From Eubacterium sp. (GTDB lineage Bacteria; Bacillota; Clostridia; Lachnospirales; Lachnospiraceae), in the NCBI GenBank assembly GCA_024690665.1, contig JAILOU010000007.1, positions 1-64,000 on the forward strand: 64,000 nucleotides of DNA, written 5' to 3'. The notes below the pieces were generated by a model, which worked only from the letters and a program-made list of their open reading frames with translations, searched no databases and was not told where the DNA came from. Numbering within the stretch: the stretch's first letter is position 1; each line of letters begins with the position of its first letter. Positions 8,904-17,828 of the stretch are shown here, piece by piece. A program made the position numbers and the translations under genes.

Positions 8904-10397
8904 TTACAGCACCCCCTTTAACACAGGAAGTACGACGTGATCCACGATGCTTCCGTTATAAATACCCATGGCAATCATTCCGATTCCAAATAAAATAATC
9001 GGAATCAGAATCGGAAGCGGCAGCTCTGCATGTTTTGGATGCTCGCCGACTTCGTGAATTCTCGCTTCCGGAGAGATGAAAATCTTCTCCACAACGCGCA
9101 GAAAATAAATCGCATTCATAAGAGAACTTACGATTAGGACTGCGATATATATGTAGTAGCCTTTGTCCATTGCTCCAAGCATCAGATACCATTTGCTAAA
9201 GAATCCGCCCGTAGGTGGAATTCCAACCATTGCCATCGCACCGACCACAATCGTGAAGCAGGTCCATGGCATCTTCTTATGAAGCTGTCCAAACTGGTTG
9301 ATGTTAACAATTCCATAGCGATACTGAATGCCACCGATGGCAAAGAACAGACCGCCCTTCATAAACATATGATTTAAGATATGCAGATAAGAACCCGTCA
9401 CACCGTAATCATTGGCAATTCCAACGCCAAGCGCAATATAGCCAAGCTGGGCAACAGACGAATAAGCAAGCATTCGTCTAAAGTCTTTTTGTGCCATGGC
9501 AAACAGCGAACCATAAATCATGCCGATCGCACCGATAATTCCGATAATAAGCGTTGCATGCTGCACAATCAGATGATCGATTCCAAAGATAAAGAAGAAG
9601 AAACGTATCATCGCAATCGCCGGCACCTTACTCATCGCGCCGGAAATCAGTGGTGATGCACCCGGATGTGCATATGAATAAGCATCCGGCTGCCATGCAT
9701 GAAACGGGAAGATTGCCATCTTGATTCCAAATGCCACGATTAAGCATACACACACCGGAATCATCAGTTCATTATTCATCTGTGACTGAAGCAGCTCAGA
9801 CAGATCTGCCATATTAAGACTTCCCGTCATCGAGTAGAGCATACCGATTCCAATCAGGTAAAAGGACGCCCCAATTGTGCCAATCAAAAGATAACGAAAC
9901 GCCGACATAATCGAACGCTTTCCGCCCATCGCAATCAGTCCATAGCAGGAGATCGATGCGATTTCCAAAAATACATATAAGTTAAAGACGTCACCCGTGA
10001 GCGTCATACCACACAGTCCGACAGTCAAAAGACCAAGTAGCGTAAAAAATCCTCCGGACTGCATCCATTTCTTAGGACGAATATAACTAATACAGTAGAT
10101 ACAGGTACAAAGGCCAACCAACATAATGATACAGACCATCAGTGCGTTTAATGGATCCACCACAAATTCAATTCCAAGCGGCGCCTGCCAGTTGCCTACC
10201 GCATAATGAATCTCATGTCCTTCGGTTTCCATTACCTGTTTAAAAAGTAAGACAGCGCAAACAAAAGCAGCTGCTTCGCAAGCTACCACCAGAGCTTTTC
10301 CTATAATTCTGTGAAACATGCTGACAAATGTGCATAAAAGTGCTCCCGAAAGCACAATGACAATAATCAGCACGGGAAGGTGTTCTAGTACATTCAT
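8904..10397 (-). CDS. mrpD: Mrp antiporter subunit D
   Basis: 497 residues, polytopic, NuoN/MrpD-like. Key charged residues are visible: the TM5 glutamate in YVFLEIASIS and the TM7 lysine in AFGIKMAIFPFHAW. The start overlaps the mrpC stop by ATGA. It belongs to the tight E-F-G-(A C-domain)-B-C-D series and should exchange monovalent cations (Na+ in known Mrp systems) for protons across the cell membrane. Confidence 0.88.
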   Translation of the reverse strand: MNVLEHLPVLIIVIVLSGALLCTFVSMFHRIIGKALVVACEAAAFVCAVLLFKQVMETEGHEIHYAVGNWQAPLGIEFVVDPLNALMVCIIMLVGLCTCIYCISYIRPKKWMQSGGFFTLLGLLTVGLCGMTLTGDVFNLYVFLEIASISCYGLIAMGGKRSIMSAFRYLLIGTIGASFYLIGIGMLYSMTGSLNMADLSELLQSQMNNELMIPVCVCLIVAFGIKMAIFPFHAWQPDAYSYAHPGASPLISGAMSKVPAIAMIRFFFFIFGIDHLIVQHATLIIGIIGAIGMIYGSLFAMAQKDFRRMLAYSSVAQLGYIALGVGIANDYGVTGSYLHILNHMFMKGGLFFAIGGIQYRYGIVNINQFGQLHKKMPWTCFTIVVGAMAMVGIPPTGGFFSKWYLMLGAMDKGYYIYIAVLIVSSLMNAIYFLRVVEKIFISPEARIHEVGEHPKHAELPLPILIPIILFGIGMIAMGIYNGSIVDHVVLPVLKGVL

Positions 10398-10792
10398 TTG
10401 TTCTCCTCTGCCTCATCTTGTTTAATCTTTAAGATATCCTCTTCCTCTACTGAGCCATAATGTTCCTTGAGGCGCATCAGCAGAGCCAGCGCTACACCGG
10501 TTGTACCAAGACTTACAACAATTGCCGTCAGCATCAGCGCATGCGGAATCGGATTCATGTAACTGTCCGCATCGTGATTGCCCTCTTCGAGAATTGGAAT
10601 TGTTGTACCGGTCTTTTGTGCAAAGCACAGAAAAAATAAAATCACCGCTACCTGCATGATGTTCATACACATCATTTTCTTCATATAGTTTTTGCAGGTA
10701 ATCATGCCGAAGATTGCAACGAAAAACATTACAAAAATCAGGCAATAGATAACGCGGGATGCGAGTAAAGAATTAAGCATATCAATCATCAT
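10394..10792 (-). CDS. mrpC: Mrp antiporter subunit C (NuoK-like)
   Basis: About 132 residues with three membrane helices in the NuoK/MrpC arrangement and the typical PIPHALMLTAIVVSLGTT signature. Three starts are possible: TTG 10801, ATG 10792 and ATG 10789. All overlap the end of mrpB, whose last codons hold the GGGAGG ribosome binding site; I chose ATG 10792. The C-terminus is a short charged tail. Confidence 0.87.
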   Translation of the reverse strand: MMIDMLNSLLASRVIYCLIFVMFFVAIFGMITCKNYMKKMMCMNIMQVAVILFFLCFAQKTGTTIPILEEGNHDADSYMNPIPHALMLTAIVVSLGTTGVALALLMRLKEHYGSVEEEDILKIKQDEAEENK

Positions 10793-11231
10793 GTTCTTCA
10801 AAATCCTCCCTCTTAAGCAACGCTTCTAAGATGGTAATAATCGTCATCATAACGCAGACCGTTACGCCCGCTTCAATGAGAAATATTCCCAGCACGTGAA
10901 GCTGTTCATATTCAAGCCAGCCAAACGGCATCTTGTCATATTGTAAAAACATACCGCCATTAAACAGCGACAGCCATCCGGTGAACACATAAAAAAATGC
11001 GCCCAACCCTGCAACCGATACTGCGATTGCACTTGGGATCTTAAAATTAGCATCCTTTCCTTTCACCAGCCGCGCGAGCACAATTCCAAGTGCCAGCACT
11101 GCGCCGGCCTGAAATCCACCGCCCGGGCTTTCTTCTCCGGCTGCCAGTATGTATACTGCATAAATCATGGAGAATGGTATGATGATACGCGAGGAAACAT
11201 CCAGTACCACTCCACCGAATTTCTTTCGCAT
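10782..11231 (-). CDS. mrpB: Mrp antiporter subunit B
   Basis: 149 residues, four membrane helices, with the MrpB signature AAGEESPGGGFQAGAVLA near residues 30-47. It is in the usual place between the MrpA C-terminal domain protein and MrpC. The stop lies inside mrpC, so translation is coupled. Confidence 0.9.
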   Translation of the reverse strand: MRKKFGGVVLDVSSRIIIPFSMIYAVYILAAGEESPGGGFQAGAVLALGIVLARLVKGKDANFKIPSAIAVSVAGLGAFFYVFTGWLSLFNGGMFLQYDKMPFGWLEYEQLHVLGIFLIEAGVTVCVMMTIITILEALLKREDFEEHDD

Positions 11232-11233
11232 AC

Positions 11234-11872
11234 CTACTCCTCCTTTTTCTCCTCATCCTTTTTCTTCTTGCGACCCAGGATTTCCGGCGTATCCATCTTG
11301 CCGGTGCCATGAATCAAAATCAGTGTTACCACAAGTCCGGATACGAACATGACACTCGTCTCAAACATTGTGTCGTAACCTCTGTAGTCCGCAAGCGTTC
11401 CGGATACAATGTTATTCGCGCCCGTATCTTCCTTGCTGTGTTCAATATAGTAATTCGACACATGACTGTTCGGCGCAGAATCCGCATCCCCAATCTCCGG
11501 CAGAAATTTCGTTGCGCTGCAAAAAGCCACGCAAATGACCGCCAGTACAATACCGGTTGCCACTTTTTCTATCAAAGAACGCTTTTGCGACTTTGTCATC
11601 TTCTTTTTTTCTTTTGTCTTTTTACGACTTCCGGTTGCAAACCGATCGACCGACTTTAACGCTACCGCAAAAAATACCGTTGACATCGTTCCGATTACAG
11701 CCTCTGTAAAGGCCACATCCGGCGAACCAAACACCAGGTAAGTCATTACCGCGCAAAAACTGAATGCGCAAAACAAAATCGTGCAGGCAAATAAATCTAC
11801 ACTTGTCATTACCGCAATCGTAATGCAGATCAAAAACAGCACTATGATTGCTTCTACCAAAAGAATCTGCAT
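11234..11872 (-). CDS. Mrp antiporter, separate MrpA C-terminal (MbhD/MbhE-like) domain
   Basis: 212 residues. The N-terminal half (three helices, with YLVFGSPDVAFTEAVIG) matches the DUF4040/MbhD part of MrpA. After a lysine-rich cytoplasmic linker, the C-terminal half matches the MbhE-type region (GALADYRGYDT-like motif, then a last helix). So MrpA is split, with its antiporter half encoded elsewhere in the operon. The start at 11872 follows GGGGAG, and an ATG at 11908 would overlap mrpG with no ribosome binding site. The C-terminus is a KKKKDEEKKEE tail. Confidence 0.82.
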   Translation of the reverse strand: MQILLVEAIIVLFLICITIAVMTSVDLFACTILFCAFSFCAVMTYLVFGSPDVAFTEAVIGTMSTVFFAVALKSVDRFATGSRKKTKEKKKMTKSQKRSLIEKVATGIVLAVICVAFCSATKFLPEIGDADSAPNSHVSNYYIEHSKEDTGANNIVSGTLADYRGYDTMFETSVMFVSGLVVTLILIHGTGKMDTPEILGRKKKKDEEKKEE

Positions 11873-11876
11873 ACGT

Positions 11877-12197
11877 TTACTCCCCTTCCTTCTCGTCTTG
11901 ATCGACACGCTTCATCGGAAAGTTATTTTTATATGCCGCTCTCGCAAGCACGTGCGAACCAATCGGGTTGCAGGCACAAACAATGCAAAACAAGATGACC
12001 ACCTTAATCGAAAGCAGGTTCCATCCATTGTAGATAATGAATCCGACCGCAATCAACAAAAGTGCAATTGTTTCACTGTTACCGGAAGCATGCATTCTCG
12101 CATAAAAATCAGGAAGTCTGTAGTATCCGATTAATGAAGCTACACAAAAAAAGATTCCAAACGCCATGAATGCAGCGGCTATGATATCCTGAATCAT
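11877..12197 (-). CDS. mrpG: Mrp antiporter subunit G
   Basis: 106 residues, three membrane helices, with the MrpG/PhaG signature GYYRLPDFYARMHASGNSET at residues 24-43. The start overlaps the mrpF stop by four bases. Part of the small-subunit block E-F-G. Confidence 0.9.
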   Translation of the reverse strand: MIQDIIAAAFMAFGIFFCVASLIGYYRLPDFYARMHASGNSETIALLLIAVGFIIYNGWNLLSIKVVILFCIVCACNPIGSHVLARAAYKNNFPMKRVDQDEKEGE

Positions 12198-12457
12198 TTC
12201 TTCTTCCCTCCCAGATATTTTGCAACAAGAATATTGGTTACCATTCCAAGGATTCCATAGGCAATGGCAATGTCAATATACATCTCCACCCTGCCATCCA
12301 AAAATCCAAATATAATAATAAGAATCAGGACATCCGCCCCAATGACAGAAAGACCATTCATCCTGTCATACATATTCTTATCCTTAATCATCTTGACAAT
12401 CATCATGAAAATGACGAATAGCAAGACTGCCACAAATATCAAAAATACAACTCGCAT
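12194..12457 (-). CDS. mrpF: Mrp antiporter subunit F
   Basis: 87 residues, three membrane helices, with the MrpF features YDRMNGLSVIGAD and an acidic residue in the DIAIAYGILG helix. Overlaps mrpG and follows mrpE by 14 bases. Confidence 0.9.
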   Translation of the reverse strand: MRVVFLIFVAVLLFVIFMMIVKMIKDKNMYDRMNGLSVIGADVLILIIIFGFLDGRVEMYIDIAIAYGILGMVTNILVAKYLGGKKK

Positions 12458-12471
12458 CTTTCGTCACCTCA

Positions 12472-13068
12472 CTAAATCTTCTTAATTACAATTCCATCCT
12501 GCGCCTTATTCGAATGCGGTGTGACACTCTTCGTATCCATAATCTCCACCGTATTCTCATATCCATACAGCCAGGCGACCTTCTTCGCCATACTGCCCGA
12601 CAAGATTCCCTCTGCCGCCCCTTGTGTCAGTGCATGAATCTCAAACACGTTAGATTTATTGACATGCAGCGTAATCGTCCCCGGCGTCAGGGTAATCGAA
12701 TTCGCCAAAAGCGCAATTGCAAGTGGATTGTCGAATCCAACCCGAAAGCAAATCACCTTTGGCTCTATCGGAAGTTCCTTTTTGAGAACGGTCTTTGTTA
12801 CATCTAAATTCGCCAAAACAAGTTCTTTCATCAACCAGATAAAGTAGGCAAAGAATTTAAGCAAAGACACGTCAAATACAAAATATTGTTTGGTCTGGGA
12901 TAAATTTCGAATCATAAAAAGTGGCATACAGATCCATGCCACTACAAAAGATGCTGCCGCACCCATGATCAAAAACTTCATTGTATAGATCTGCGTGATC
13001 AGTAGCCAGAATATAAACATATAAACTACAAACCTAAAATAATTAACGACATTCCCTTTCTTACTCAT
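12472..13068 (-). CDS. mrpE: Mrp antiporter subunit E, first gene of the operon
   Basis: 198 residues with N-terminal membrane helices and a soluble C-terminal half typical of MrpE: LANSITLTPGTITLHV near residue 125, followed by VFEIHAL. The start at 13068 is chosen over 13158, which would need an unrelated leader and lies upstream of a TATAAT box. Hardly any ribosome binding site precedes 13068; an ATG at MFIFW, 16 codons in, is an alternative. The last residues include a VTPHSNKAQDG stretch not seen in most MrpE proteins. Confidence 0.82.
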   Translation of the reverse strand: MSKKGNVVNYFRFVVYMFIFWLLITQIYTMKFLIMGAAASFVVAWICMPLFMIRNLSQTKQYFVFDVSLLKFFAYFIWLMKELVLANLDVTKTVLKKELPIEPKVICFRVGFDNPLAIALLANSITLTPGTITLHVNKSNVFEIHALTQGAAEGILSGSMAKKVAWLYGYENTVEIMDTKSVTPHSNKAQDGIVIKKI

Positions 13069-13077
13069 AACATGAAA

Positions 13078-13083
13078 ATTATA
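13078..13083 (-). promoter_or_regulatory. Candidate -10 box of the Mrp operon
   Basis: On the minus strand this is a perfect TATAAT. A start site seven bases downstream would lie only about three bases before the chosen mrpE ATG, giving a nearly leaderless mRNA. No good -35 box is seen 17 bases upstream. Confidence 0.35.
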
Positions 13084-13189
13084 GCATGAAATCGATATGC
13101 CGTATACCATTTCACTATATTTGAAACCTTTTTGTGAAAGATGATAGTGTATAGTCACTATGTATACTCGCTACACCATGACTTTCTTC

Positions 13190-14266
13190 CTATTTGCTTT
13201 TTGTGAGATTTGCCATCTGCTTTCGCGCTTTCGGATAATCTCCGCACATTCGATACATCTTAATCGCTTCTTCCACGTGTCCGGTACACTCATAGATAAC
13301 TCCCTGGTTATAATAGGCCAGATACGAATTCACCCCTTCCACCTTTCCATAAGATTTTCTCGTTGCCTCCTGAAAAAATGTGATTGCCTTATCAAACCTT
13401 GCATTTTGCATTTCAATCAGTCCCATAACAAAGCAAAAGTCTGCCGAATGGGCAAATGCCTCCGCCACACCTTCAAGCCCCAGCGCCTTTTGTGCCTGGT
13501 TCGAATTAAGGAGTGCATAGCCATAGGTTTCCACCAGATCCTGCACATACTCAAGTTTCTCATCCACATCAAAATAAAGCGCTTTGTCAAACTGTTCAGC
13601 GGCCTTTTCCATCTCACCGTTCATGTAGTAACTTTTTCCAAGCTGATAGAGAAGATATGGGTCATCCCCCCGACGTTTCAGTTCTTCTATCAACAGCGTT
13701 TCATTACGCTTTGCCTTTTTACTGCGTTCTTCCTTAGAACCATAATAGCCATCGTGCTCTAAGAAAATATTGGTCTGAAACAGTTTTTCTTTTCTCTTTG
13801 GATCGTTTGGAACAATCTGTTCATGAATCGTTCCTTCATAATGATACTGCTCCTTTTCAAACACACGTGAGATCCACTCGCGTATCGGCTCCCCGCCCGG
13901 AATCAGATTGCGTCGCATGACTCTCCCCACCTGGTTTGGGTGCTCTTTCAAAAGCGTCTCAAGTTGCGTCTCCACGCATGGTTTCATCAGATACTCGTCT
14001 GAATCAAGCATGAAGATCCACTGCCTTGATGCTAAACGAATCGCCTCATTACGGGCGGCGGAAAAATCATTCACCCATTCAAATTCAGCCACAACAACCG
14101 TAGCCGGATGCGTCTTCGCCTGATACGCCTTAAGCATCTTAATCGTGCCATCCTCTGAACCGGTATCAAGCACAACGATTTCCACATCCATCTCAAGGAA
14201 ATCATCGATAGCCCTTTTTAATTTGTCTTTTTCATTTTTCGTTATGATACATACGGAAAGATTCAT
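13190..14266 (-). CDS. GT2 glycosyltransferase with TPR-like C-terminus
   Basis: 358 residues. The N-terminal 200 residues are a family 2 glycosyltransferase: LSVCIITKNEKD, VVLDTGSEDGT and the metal-binding LDSDE (Asp88, Asp90), followed by a KNxFxExDG-like loop (FLEHDGYYGS). Residues 205-350 contain TPR-like repeats (LLYQLGKSYYMNGEMEKAAEQ; YYNQGVIYECTGHVEEAIKMY). It resembles the protein at 1900-2928 in design. It is transcribed alone and divergently from the DUF4422 gene. A ribosome binding site AAAAGGGATG precedes the start. Confidence 0.82.
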   Translation of the reverse strand: MNLSVCIITKNEKDKLKRAIDDFLEMDVEIVVLDTGSEDGTIKMLKAYQAKTHPATVVVAEFEWVNDFSAARNEAIRLASRQWIFMLDSDEYLMKPCVETQLETLLKEHPNQVGRVMRRNLIPGGEPIREWISRVFEKEQYHYEGTIHEQIVPNDPKRKEKLFQTNIFLEHDGYYGSKEERSKKAKRNETLLIEELKRRGDDPYLLYQLGKSYYMNGEMEKAAEQFDKALYFDVDEKLEYVQDLVETYGYALLNSNQAQKALGLEGVAEAFAHSADFCFVMGLIEMQNARFDKAITFFQEATRKSYGKVEGVNSYLAYYNQGVIYECTGHVEEAIKMYRMCGDYPKARKQMANLTKSK

Positions 14267-14334
14267 ATTTTCATCCCTTTTATGATATACTTATGGTAAA
14301 TATTAACTATTGCACGAACATAAGGAGAACTGCC

Positions 14335-15462
14335 ATGGCTACAACATTTTTCGTCATGACACATAAGCCTTTTACACCACCGGCTGATGAGGCTTATGTT
14401 CCACTACATGTCGGCCGCGCTCTTTCAGATGATCTTGGTTATCTTGGTGACAACACCGGTGCCGACCAGATATCTGAAGAAAATCCGTATTTTGGCGAAC
14501 TCACCGGTTTGTATTGGATCTGGAAGAATTACGAAGGCCGCGAGAACATCGGAACCAATCACTATCGTCGTTTTTTCTACGATGAAGATAACAAACTTCT
14601 CACTTCTCAAAAAGCCGACGAACTGCTTAAGACTTACAACCTCATTGTCTCAAAGCGGGCAACCATTCCACAAAGTTACCGAGACTATTATGCCGAGGCG
14701 CATAACATCAAAGACTTAGAAGCAGTCGGCCGGTCTATGGAAAAGATTTATCCGGGCTACTATCCCTTCTTCGAAGAAGTTCTAAGCGGCCACACCGTAT
14801 ACTCCGGCAATCTTATGGTGATGTCTCGTGACTTATACGATGACTACTGCACCTGGCTTTTTACCATTTTATTCGACGCTTCTTCCGAAATCGACGTATC
14901 TGGCTATGATCTGTATCATGCACGCGTCTACGGTTTTCTATCGGAAGAGCTGCTGATTGTATGGGCTCACGCCAAAGAACTGAAAATCTATGAAGCAACA
15001 GTTGGATTCACCGAAGAAAAAGCAGAGACCCAGGAGCTTAAACTTGCCGTTAGCGAATTACTAAAGGAAGGGCTTGTCAAAGATGCCCAGGACCTTTTTA
15101 ACAACGTTATGGCGCTTCGTCCGGACATTGCACTTCCGGCTTCTGATATCAGCGGTGAGATTGAAAAATTGCAGCCGATTTTGTATATCATCACTCTGGA
15201 ACACGAAAATCATATGAGCGGATTTTTAGATGTTTCCTGTGAGCTTCCAGCGTTATATGCCCATTATGATGAAACCTATCGAATCTTACAGCGGGTTTCT
15301 TCTCACAGCGAGACGCCGGATGACCTTGGCTACCTCGCCTCTCACTTCTTTAGTCCGGCAGCACTTGAGGTCTACCTGGCATATGACCCTTACAAACAAT
15401 TTCATGCCAAACCACTTAACGAGCCATACATGCGCGAGTGGTGGCAGGCTATGAGCGAATAG
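14335..15462 (+). CDS. DUF4422-type glycosyltransferase
   Basis: 375 residues. The N-terminal 240 residues fit DUF4422, a family found in capsule and flagellar glycan loci: TFFVMTHKPF, then LGDNTGADQISEENPYFGELTGLYWIWKN, GTNHYRRFF, and a DLYHARVYGFLSEELL segment. These are the usual landmarks of the family, whose members act as glycosyltransferases. Residues 245-375 are a less conserved helical extension. The start at 14335 follows AAGGAGAA; an ATG at 14293 has none. A terminator follows directly. Confidence 0.75.
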   Translation: MATTFFVMTHKPFTPPADEAYVPLHVGRALSDDLGYLGDNTGADQISEENPYFGELTGLYWIWKNYEGRENIGTNHYRRFFYDEDNKLLTSQKADELLKTYNLIVSKRATIPQSYRDYYAEAHNIKDLEAVGRSMEKIYPGYYPFFEEVLSGHTVYSGNLMVMSRDLYDDYCTWLFTILFDASSEIDVSGYDLYHARVYGFLSEELLIVWAHAKELKIYEATVGFTEEKAETQELKLAVSELLKEGLVKDAQDLFNNVMALRPDIALPASDISGEIEKLQPILYIITLEHENHMSGFLDVSCELPALYAHYDETYRILQRVSSHSETPDDLGYLASHFFSPAALEVYLAYDPYKQFHAKPLNEPYMREWWQAMSE

Positions 15463-15470
15463 ACTTATAA

Positions 15471-15498
15471 GGCATCCTGTAACCGGATGCCTTTTTTT
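15471..15498 (+). terminator. Rho-independent terminator
   Basis: GGCATCC (15471-15477) pairs with GGATGCC (15485-15491), followed by seven T residues. It ends the DUF4422 gene. The convergent CBS-cupin gene has its stop at 15497, inside the T-run. Confidence 0.85.
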
Positions 15499-16249
15499 AT
15501 TGTCTTCCATACACGTCCTCAAATCGAATGATATCATCTTCCCCAAAATAATCTCCAAGCTGTACTTCCGTGATAATCAAAGACTCGGTCTTAGAAGTAT
15601 TGACAAGACGGTGCTTACACCCGGTCGGAATATAGATATGTTCCCCTACCCGAATCGGTCTCTTGGTAAGATCAAGCTGCACCTGACCTTCACCGTGAAC
15701 CACAATCCAGTGCTCTTCTCTTCTGTGATGTTCTTGCAGCGATAACGCTCCGCCCGGGTCCACACGAATAATCTTCGACTGGAAATACTGATTCAGCACC
15801 GTTGTTTTATAAAATCCCCAAGGGCGCTGGAAGATTTCATTTTCCACGATGGAATCATCCATATTAATCCAGTCCCGGTCATAAGAGTAATCCAGATCCT
15901 GTAAGAGCAAAGCATGCATATTCTGCTTTGTAATGACATTCAGCACCTTATGATTTTCTGCTACAATCGGTAAAAATCCAATACGCGTATCCTTGAAGAT
16001 ATCAATGATGGTCGCAATCGTATCTTCCGTTCCAATCGAGGTAAATTCTTTTTGGTATGCCTTTTCGATGGTATCCTCCAAAGACGCCCCGTTCAAAAAT
16101 GCACGACGCAAATCACCGTCGGTCAGTGTTCCCATCAGCCTTTGCTGTTCGTCCACCACCATCAAAAAACCTTTGATATTGGCGTCAATCTCCGACAGTG
16201 CCTCGCGCATCGTCTTGTTGTACAAAATCATAAAATTATCTAATGTCAT
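15497..16249 (-). CDS. CBS-pair plus ManC-type cupin fusion protein
   Basis: 250 residues in two parts. Residues 10-120 are a CBS pair (FLMVVDEQQRLMGTLTDGD; GFLPIVAENHKVLNVITK). Residues 135-250 are a cupin like the C-terminal isomerase part of ManC: RPWGFY, VDPGGALSLQEHHRREEHW, VVHGEG and IPTGCKHRL, with metal-binding His residues. The nucleotidyltransferase domain of ManC is absent. CBS pairs occur in front of sugar nucleotidyltransferases such as PtmE of legionaminic acid synthesis, so the protein may be a ligand-sensing isomerase or a regulator of sugar nucleotide supply. RBS GAGGGGAAG supports the start. It is last in a minus-strand operon starting at 19820. Confidence 0.75.
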   Translation of the reverse strand: MTLDNFMILYNKTMREALSEIDANIKGFLMVVDEQQRLMGTLTDGDLRRAFLNGASLEDTIEKAYQKEFTSIGTEDTIATIIDIFKDTRIGFLPIVAENHKVLNVITKQNMHALLLQDLDYSYDRDWINMDDSIVENEIFQRPWGFYKTTVLNQYFQSKIIRVDPGGALSLQEHHRREEHWIVVHGEGQVQLDLTKRPIRVGEHIYIPTGCKHRLVNTSKTESLIITEVQLGDYFGEDDIIRFEDVYGRQ

Positions 16250-16270
16250 AAGCTTCCCCTCTTTGCTTTT

Positions 16271-17395
16271 TTATCGGAACATGTGGCGGATTTTTTCTTC
16301 AAATCCATGGCGAGTTTCAATCGCTCTTTTTCCATTGGCGGCAATCTTTGCACACACGTCTGGGTGTTCCATATAGTAATGTGCTTTTTCAAATAATTCT
16401 TCCAGGGCCCCATATACTTCGATCTCTTCTCCTATTGCGAATTGCTCCGCGAGTTCTTCTTGATAGTTACTGATACAAAATCCTCCGCAGGCCAATACGT
16501 CAAAGACACGTAGCGGAATTCCGGTGCGAATGGACTTTAGTGTAATATTTAAATTAATCTGACTTTCCGCAAATACCTTCGGCATCTCAGAAATATAATC
16601 TGCGTAGCCATGGTAATGAACCCGATCGAGTTCCGGATAGGAGTCATTGCCATATACATTTACTTCGTGTTTTTTCGAAAGCATTGCCAATATCAGGTAT
16701 CTCTCCCGCCTTGTCACTTCCTGGGTGAGAAGATAGCGCATTTCTTCAAGCATCACCTTCGCCTTGCCTAAAGACGCCTTTTGATATTGTTCATTTAAGC
16801 GTTTCATCACATCTTTACTAACCAGGTCATTAATTAAAAAGCCCCCGTAGACCTGCAGCTGCGAATTGATGATGCCTTCCAAAAAACCTTTGTCATAATC
16901 GGAAAGCACACTTGTATAATAGCTATAATCATTAAGATATAATTTGCCAAGAAGCGAAATCCCATGTGGTGGTGCAGCCCTGCGGACTGCCTTTTCAAAT
17001 ACCACCGGCGATGCTGCCAGCGGCAGGTGGTGTACCTTAATTCCTTCTTTTGCATATAATTCCACCTGTCCTCGGTCAAAGAAATATCCCCGGTTACAGG
17101 TGTTATTCCGAAGCGATGACAGATTTCGGATGTGAAGCGGAGCATCATAGACCCAAAAGATATAGGCAATCCCCATCCGCTCACAGATATCGGAAATCAG
17201 CGGTGTATAATTTACCGAAAACACCTTGTCATACTTTCCTGTCTTTAACTTTCCTTCTATCATCTCGCAAAAGACAGGGTCTTCTTCCCAGTCATTAAGC
17301 TGATAGAAAAATTCCTCATATTCAATCCGTTCTTTTTGAAAGGCCGTTTCAATTCCTTCGTTAAGAAACGACTTCCATTTCCAAAATAAAACCAT
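16271..17395 (-). CDS. CgeB/DUF3880-like glycosyltransferase
   Basis: 374 residues with the family core also found at 4093, 22039 and 23208: ISLLGKLYLND, FLEGIINSQLQVYGG, INLNITLKSIRTGIPLRVFD and a final IEVYGALEE region. The start follows GGAAGGA. It is flanked by the TagD-like and CBS-cupin genes, 15 and 21 bases away, so it is part of the same operon. The GT-B fold and family are recognisable; donor and acceptor are unknown. Confidence 0.72.
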   Translation of the reverse strand: MVLFWKWKSFLNEGIETAFQKERIEYEEFFYQLNDWEEDPVFCEMIEGKLKTGKYDKVFSVNYTPLISDICERMGIAYIFWVYDAPLHIRNLSSLRNNTCNRGYFFDRGQVELYAKEGIKVHHLPLAASPVVFEKAVRRAAPPHGISLLGKLYLNDYSYYTSVLSDYDKGFLEGIINSQLQVYGGFLINDLVSKDVMKRLNEQYQKASLGKAKVMLEEMRYLLTQEVTRRERYLILAMLSKKHEVNVYGNDSYPELDRVHYHGYADYISEMPKVFAESQINLNITLKSIRTGIPLRVFDVLACGGFCISNYQEELAEQFAIGEEIEVYGALEELFEKAHYYMEHPDVCAKIAANGKRAIETRHGFEEKIRHMFR

Positions 17396-17410
17396 ACTTT
17401 TTCCTTCCGG

Positions 17411-17818
17411 TTACTGCAAATCCTCTAATTGTGACTTTACCTGCGACGATGAAATTCCCGGTGTACGTTTCATACGCACAACTTTCTTACCATGTTCTTC
17501 GCACCAGGCCACCGCTCTTTGAAAGCCTTCATGCGTCTGATCTTCGCCGATGGCAAATACATCAAAATCAATTTCTTTGATTGACTCATCAATGCTCGTA
17601 TAAAGCACCACCTCATCCACAACGCGAAGTGCACCCACCAGTTTACAGCGCTGCTCAGTAGAATACAGCACCCTGGCCTCAGGCTTAAACTTCTTGATGT
17701 AGTCGCCTTCTTGCACTGCCACAACCAGATAATCGCCATATTCCCTGGCATGTTCAAATAAATTCAGATGTCCTAAGTGGAAGTAATCATACACCCCCAC
17801 CGTCAGCACTTTTACCAT
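17411..17818 (-). CDS. TagD-like glycerol-phosphate cytidylyltransferase family protein
   Basis: 135 residues, full length for this family. The HLGH nucleotide-binding motif (residues 14-17) and the RTPGISSS motif (about 118-125) are intact. Relatives join CTP and glycerol-3-phosphate to make CDP-glycerol, though some use other phosphorylated substrates. Ten bases separate it from the alkaline-phosphatase-superfamily protein upstream. Together they suggest addition or transfer of a phosphoglycerol-like group to a glycan. Confidence 0.82.
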   Translation of the reverse strand: MVKVLTVGVYDYFHLGHLNLFEHAREYGDYLVVAVQEGDYIKKFKPEARVLYSTEQRCKLVGALRVVDEVVLYTSIDESIKEIDFDVFAIGEDQTHEGFQRAVAWCEEHGKKVVRMKRTPGISSSQVKSQLEDLQ

Positions 17819-17828
17819 ATTCTTCTCC

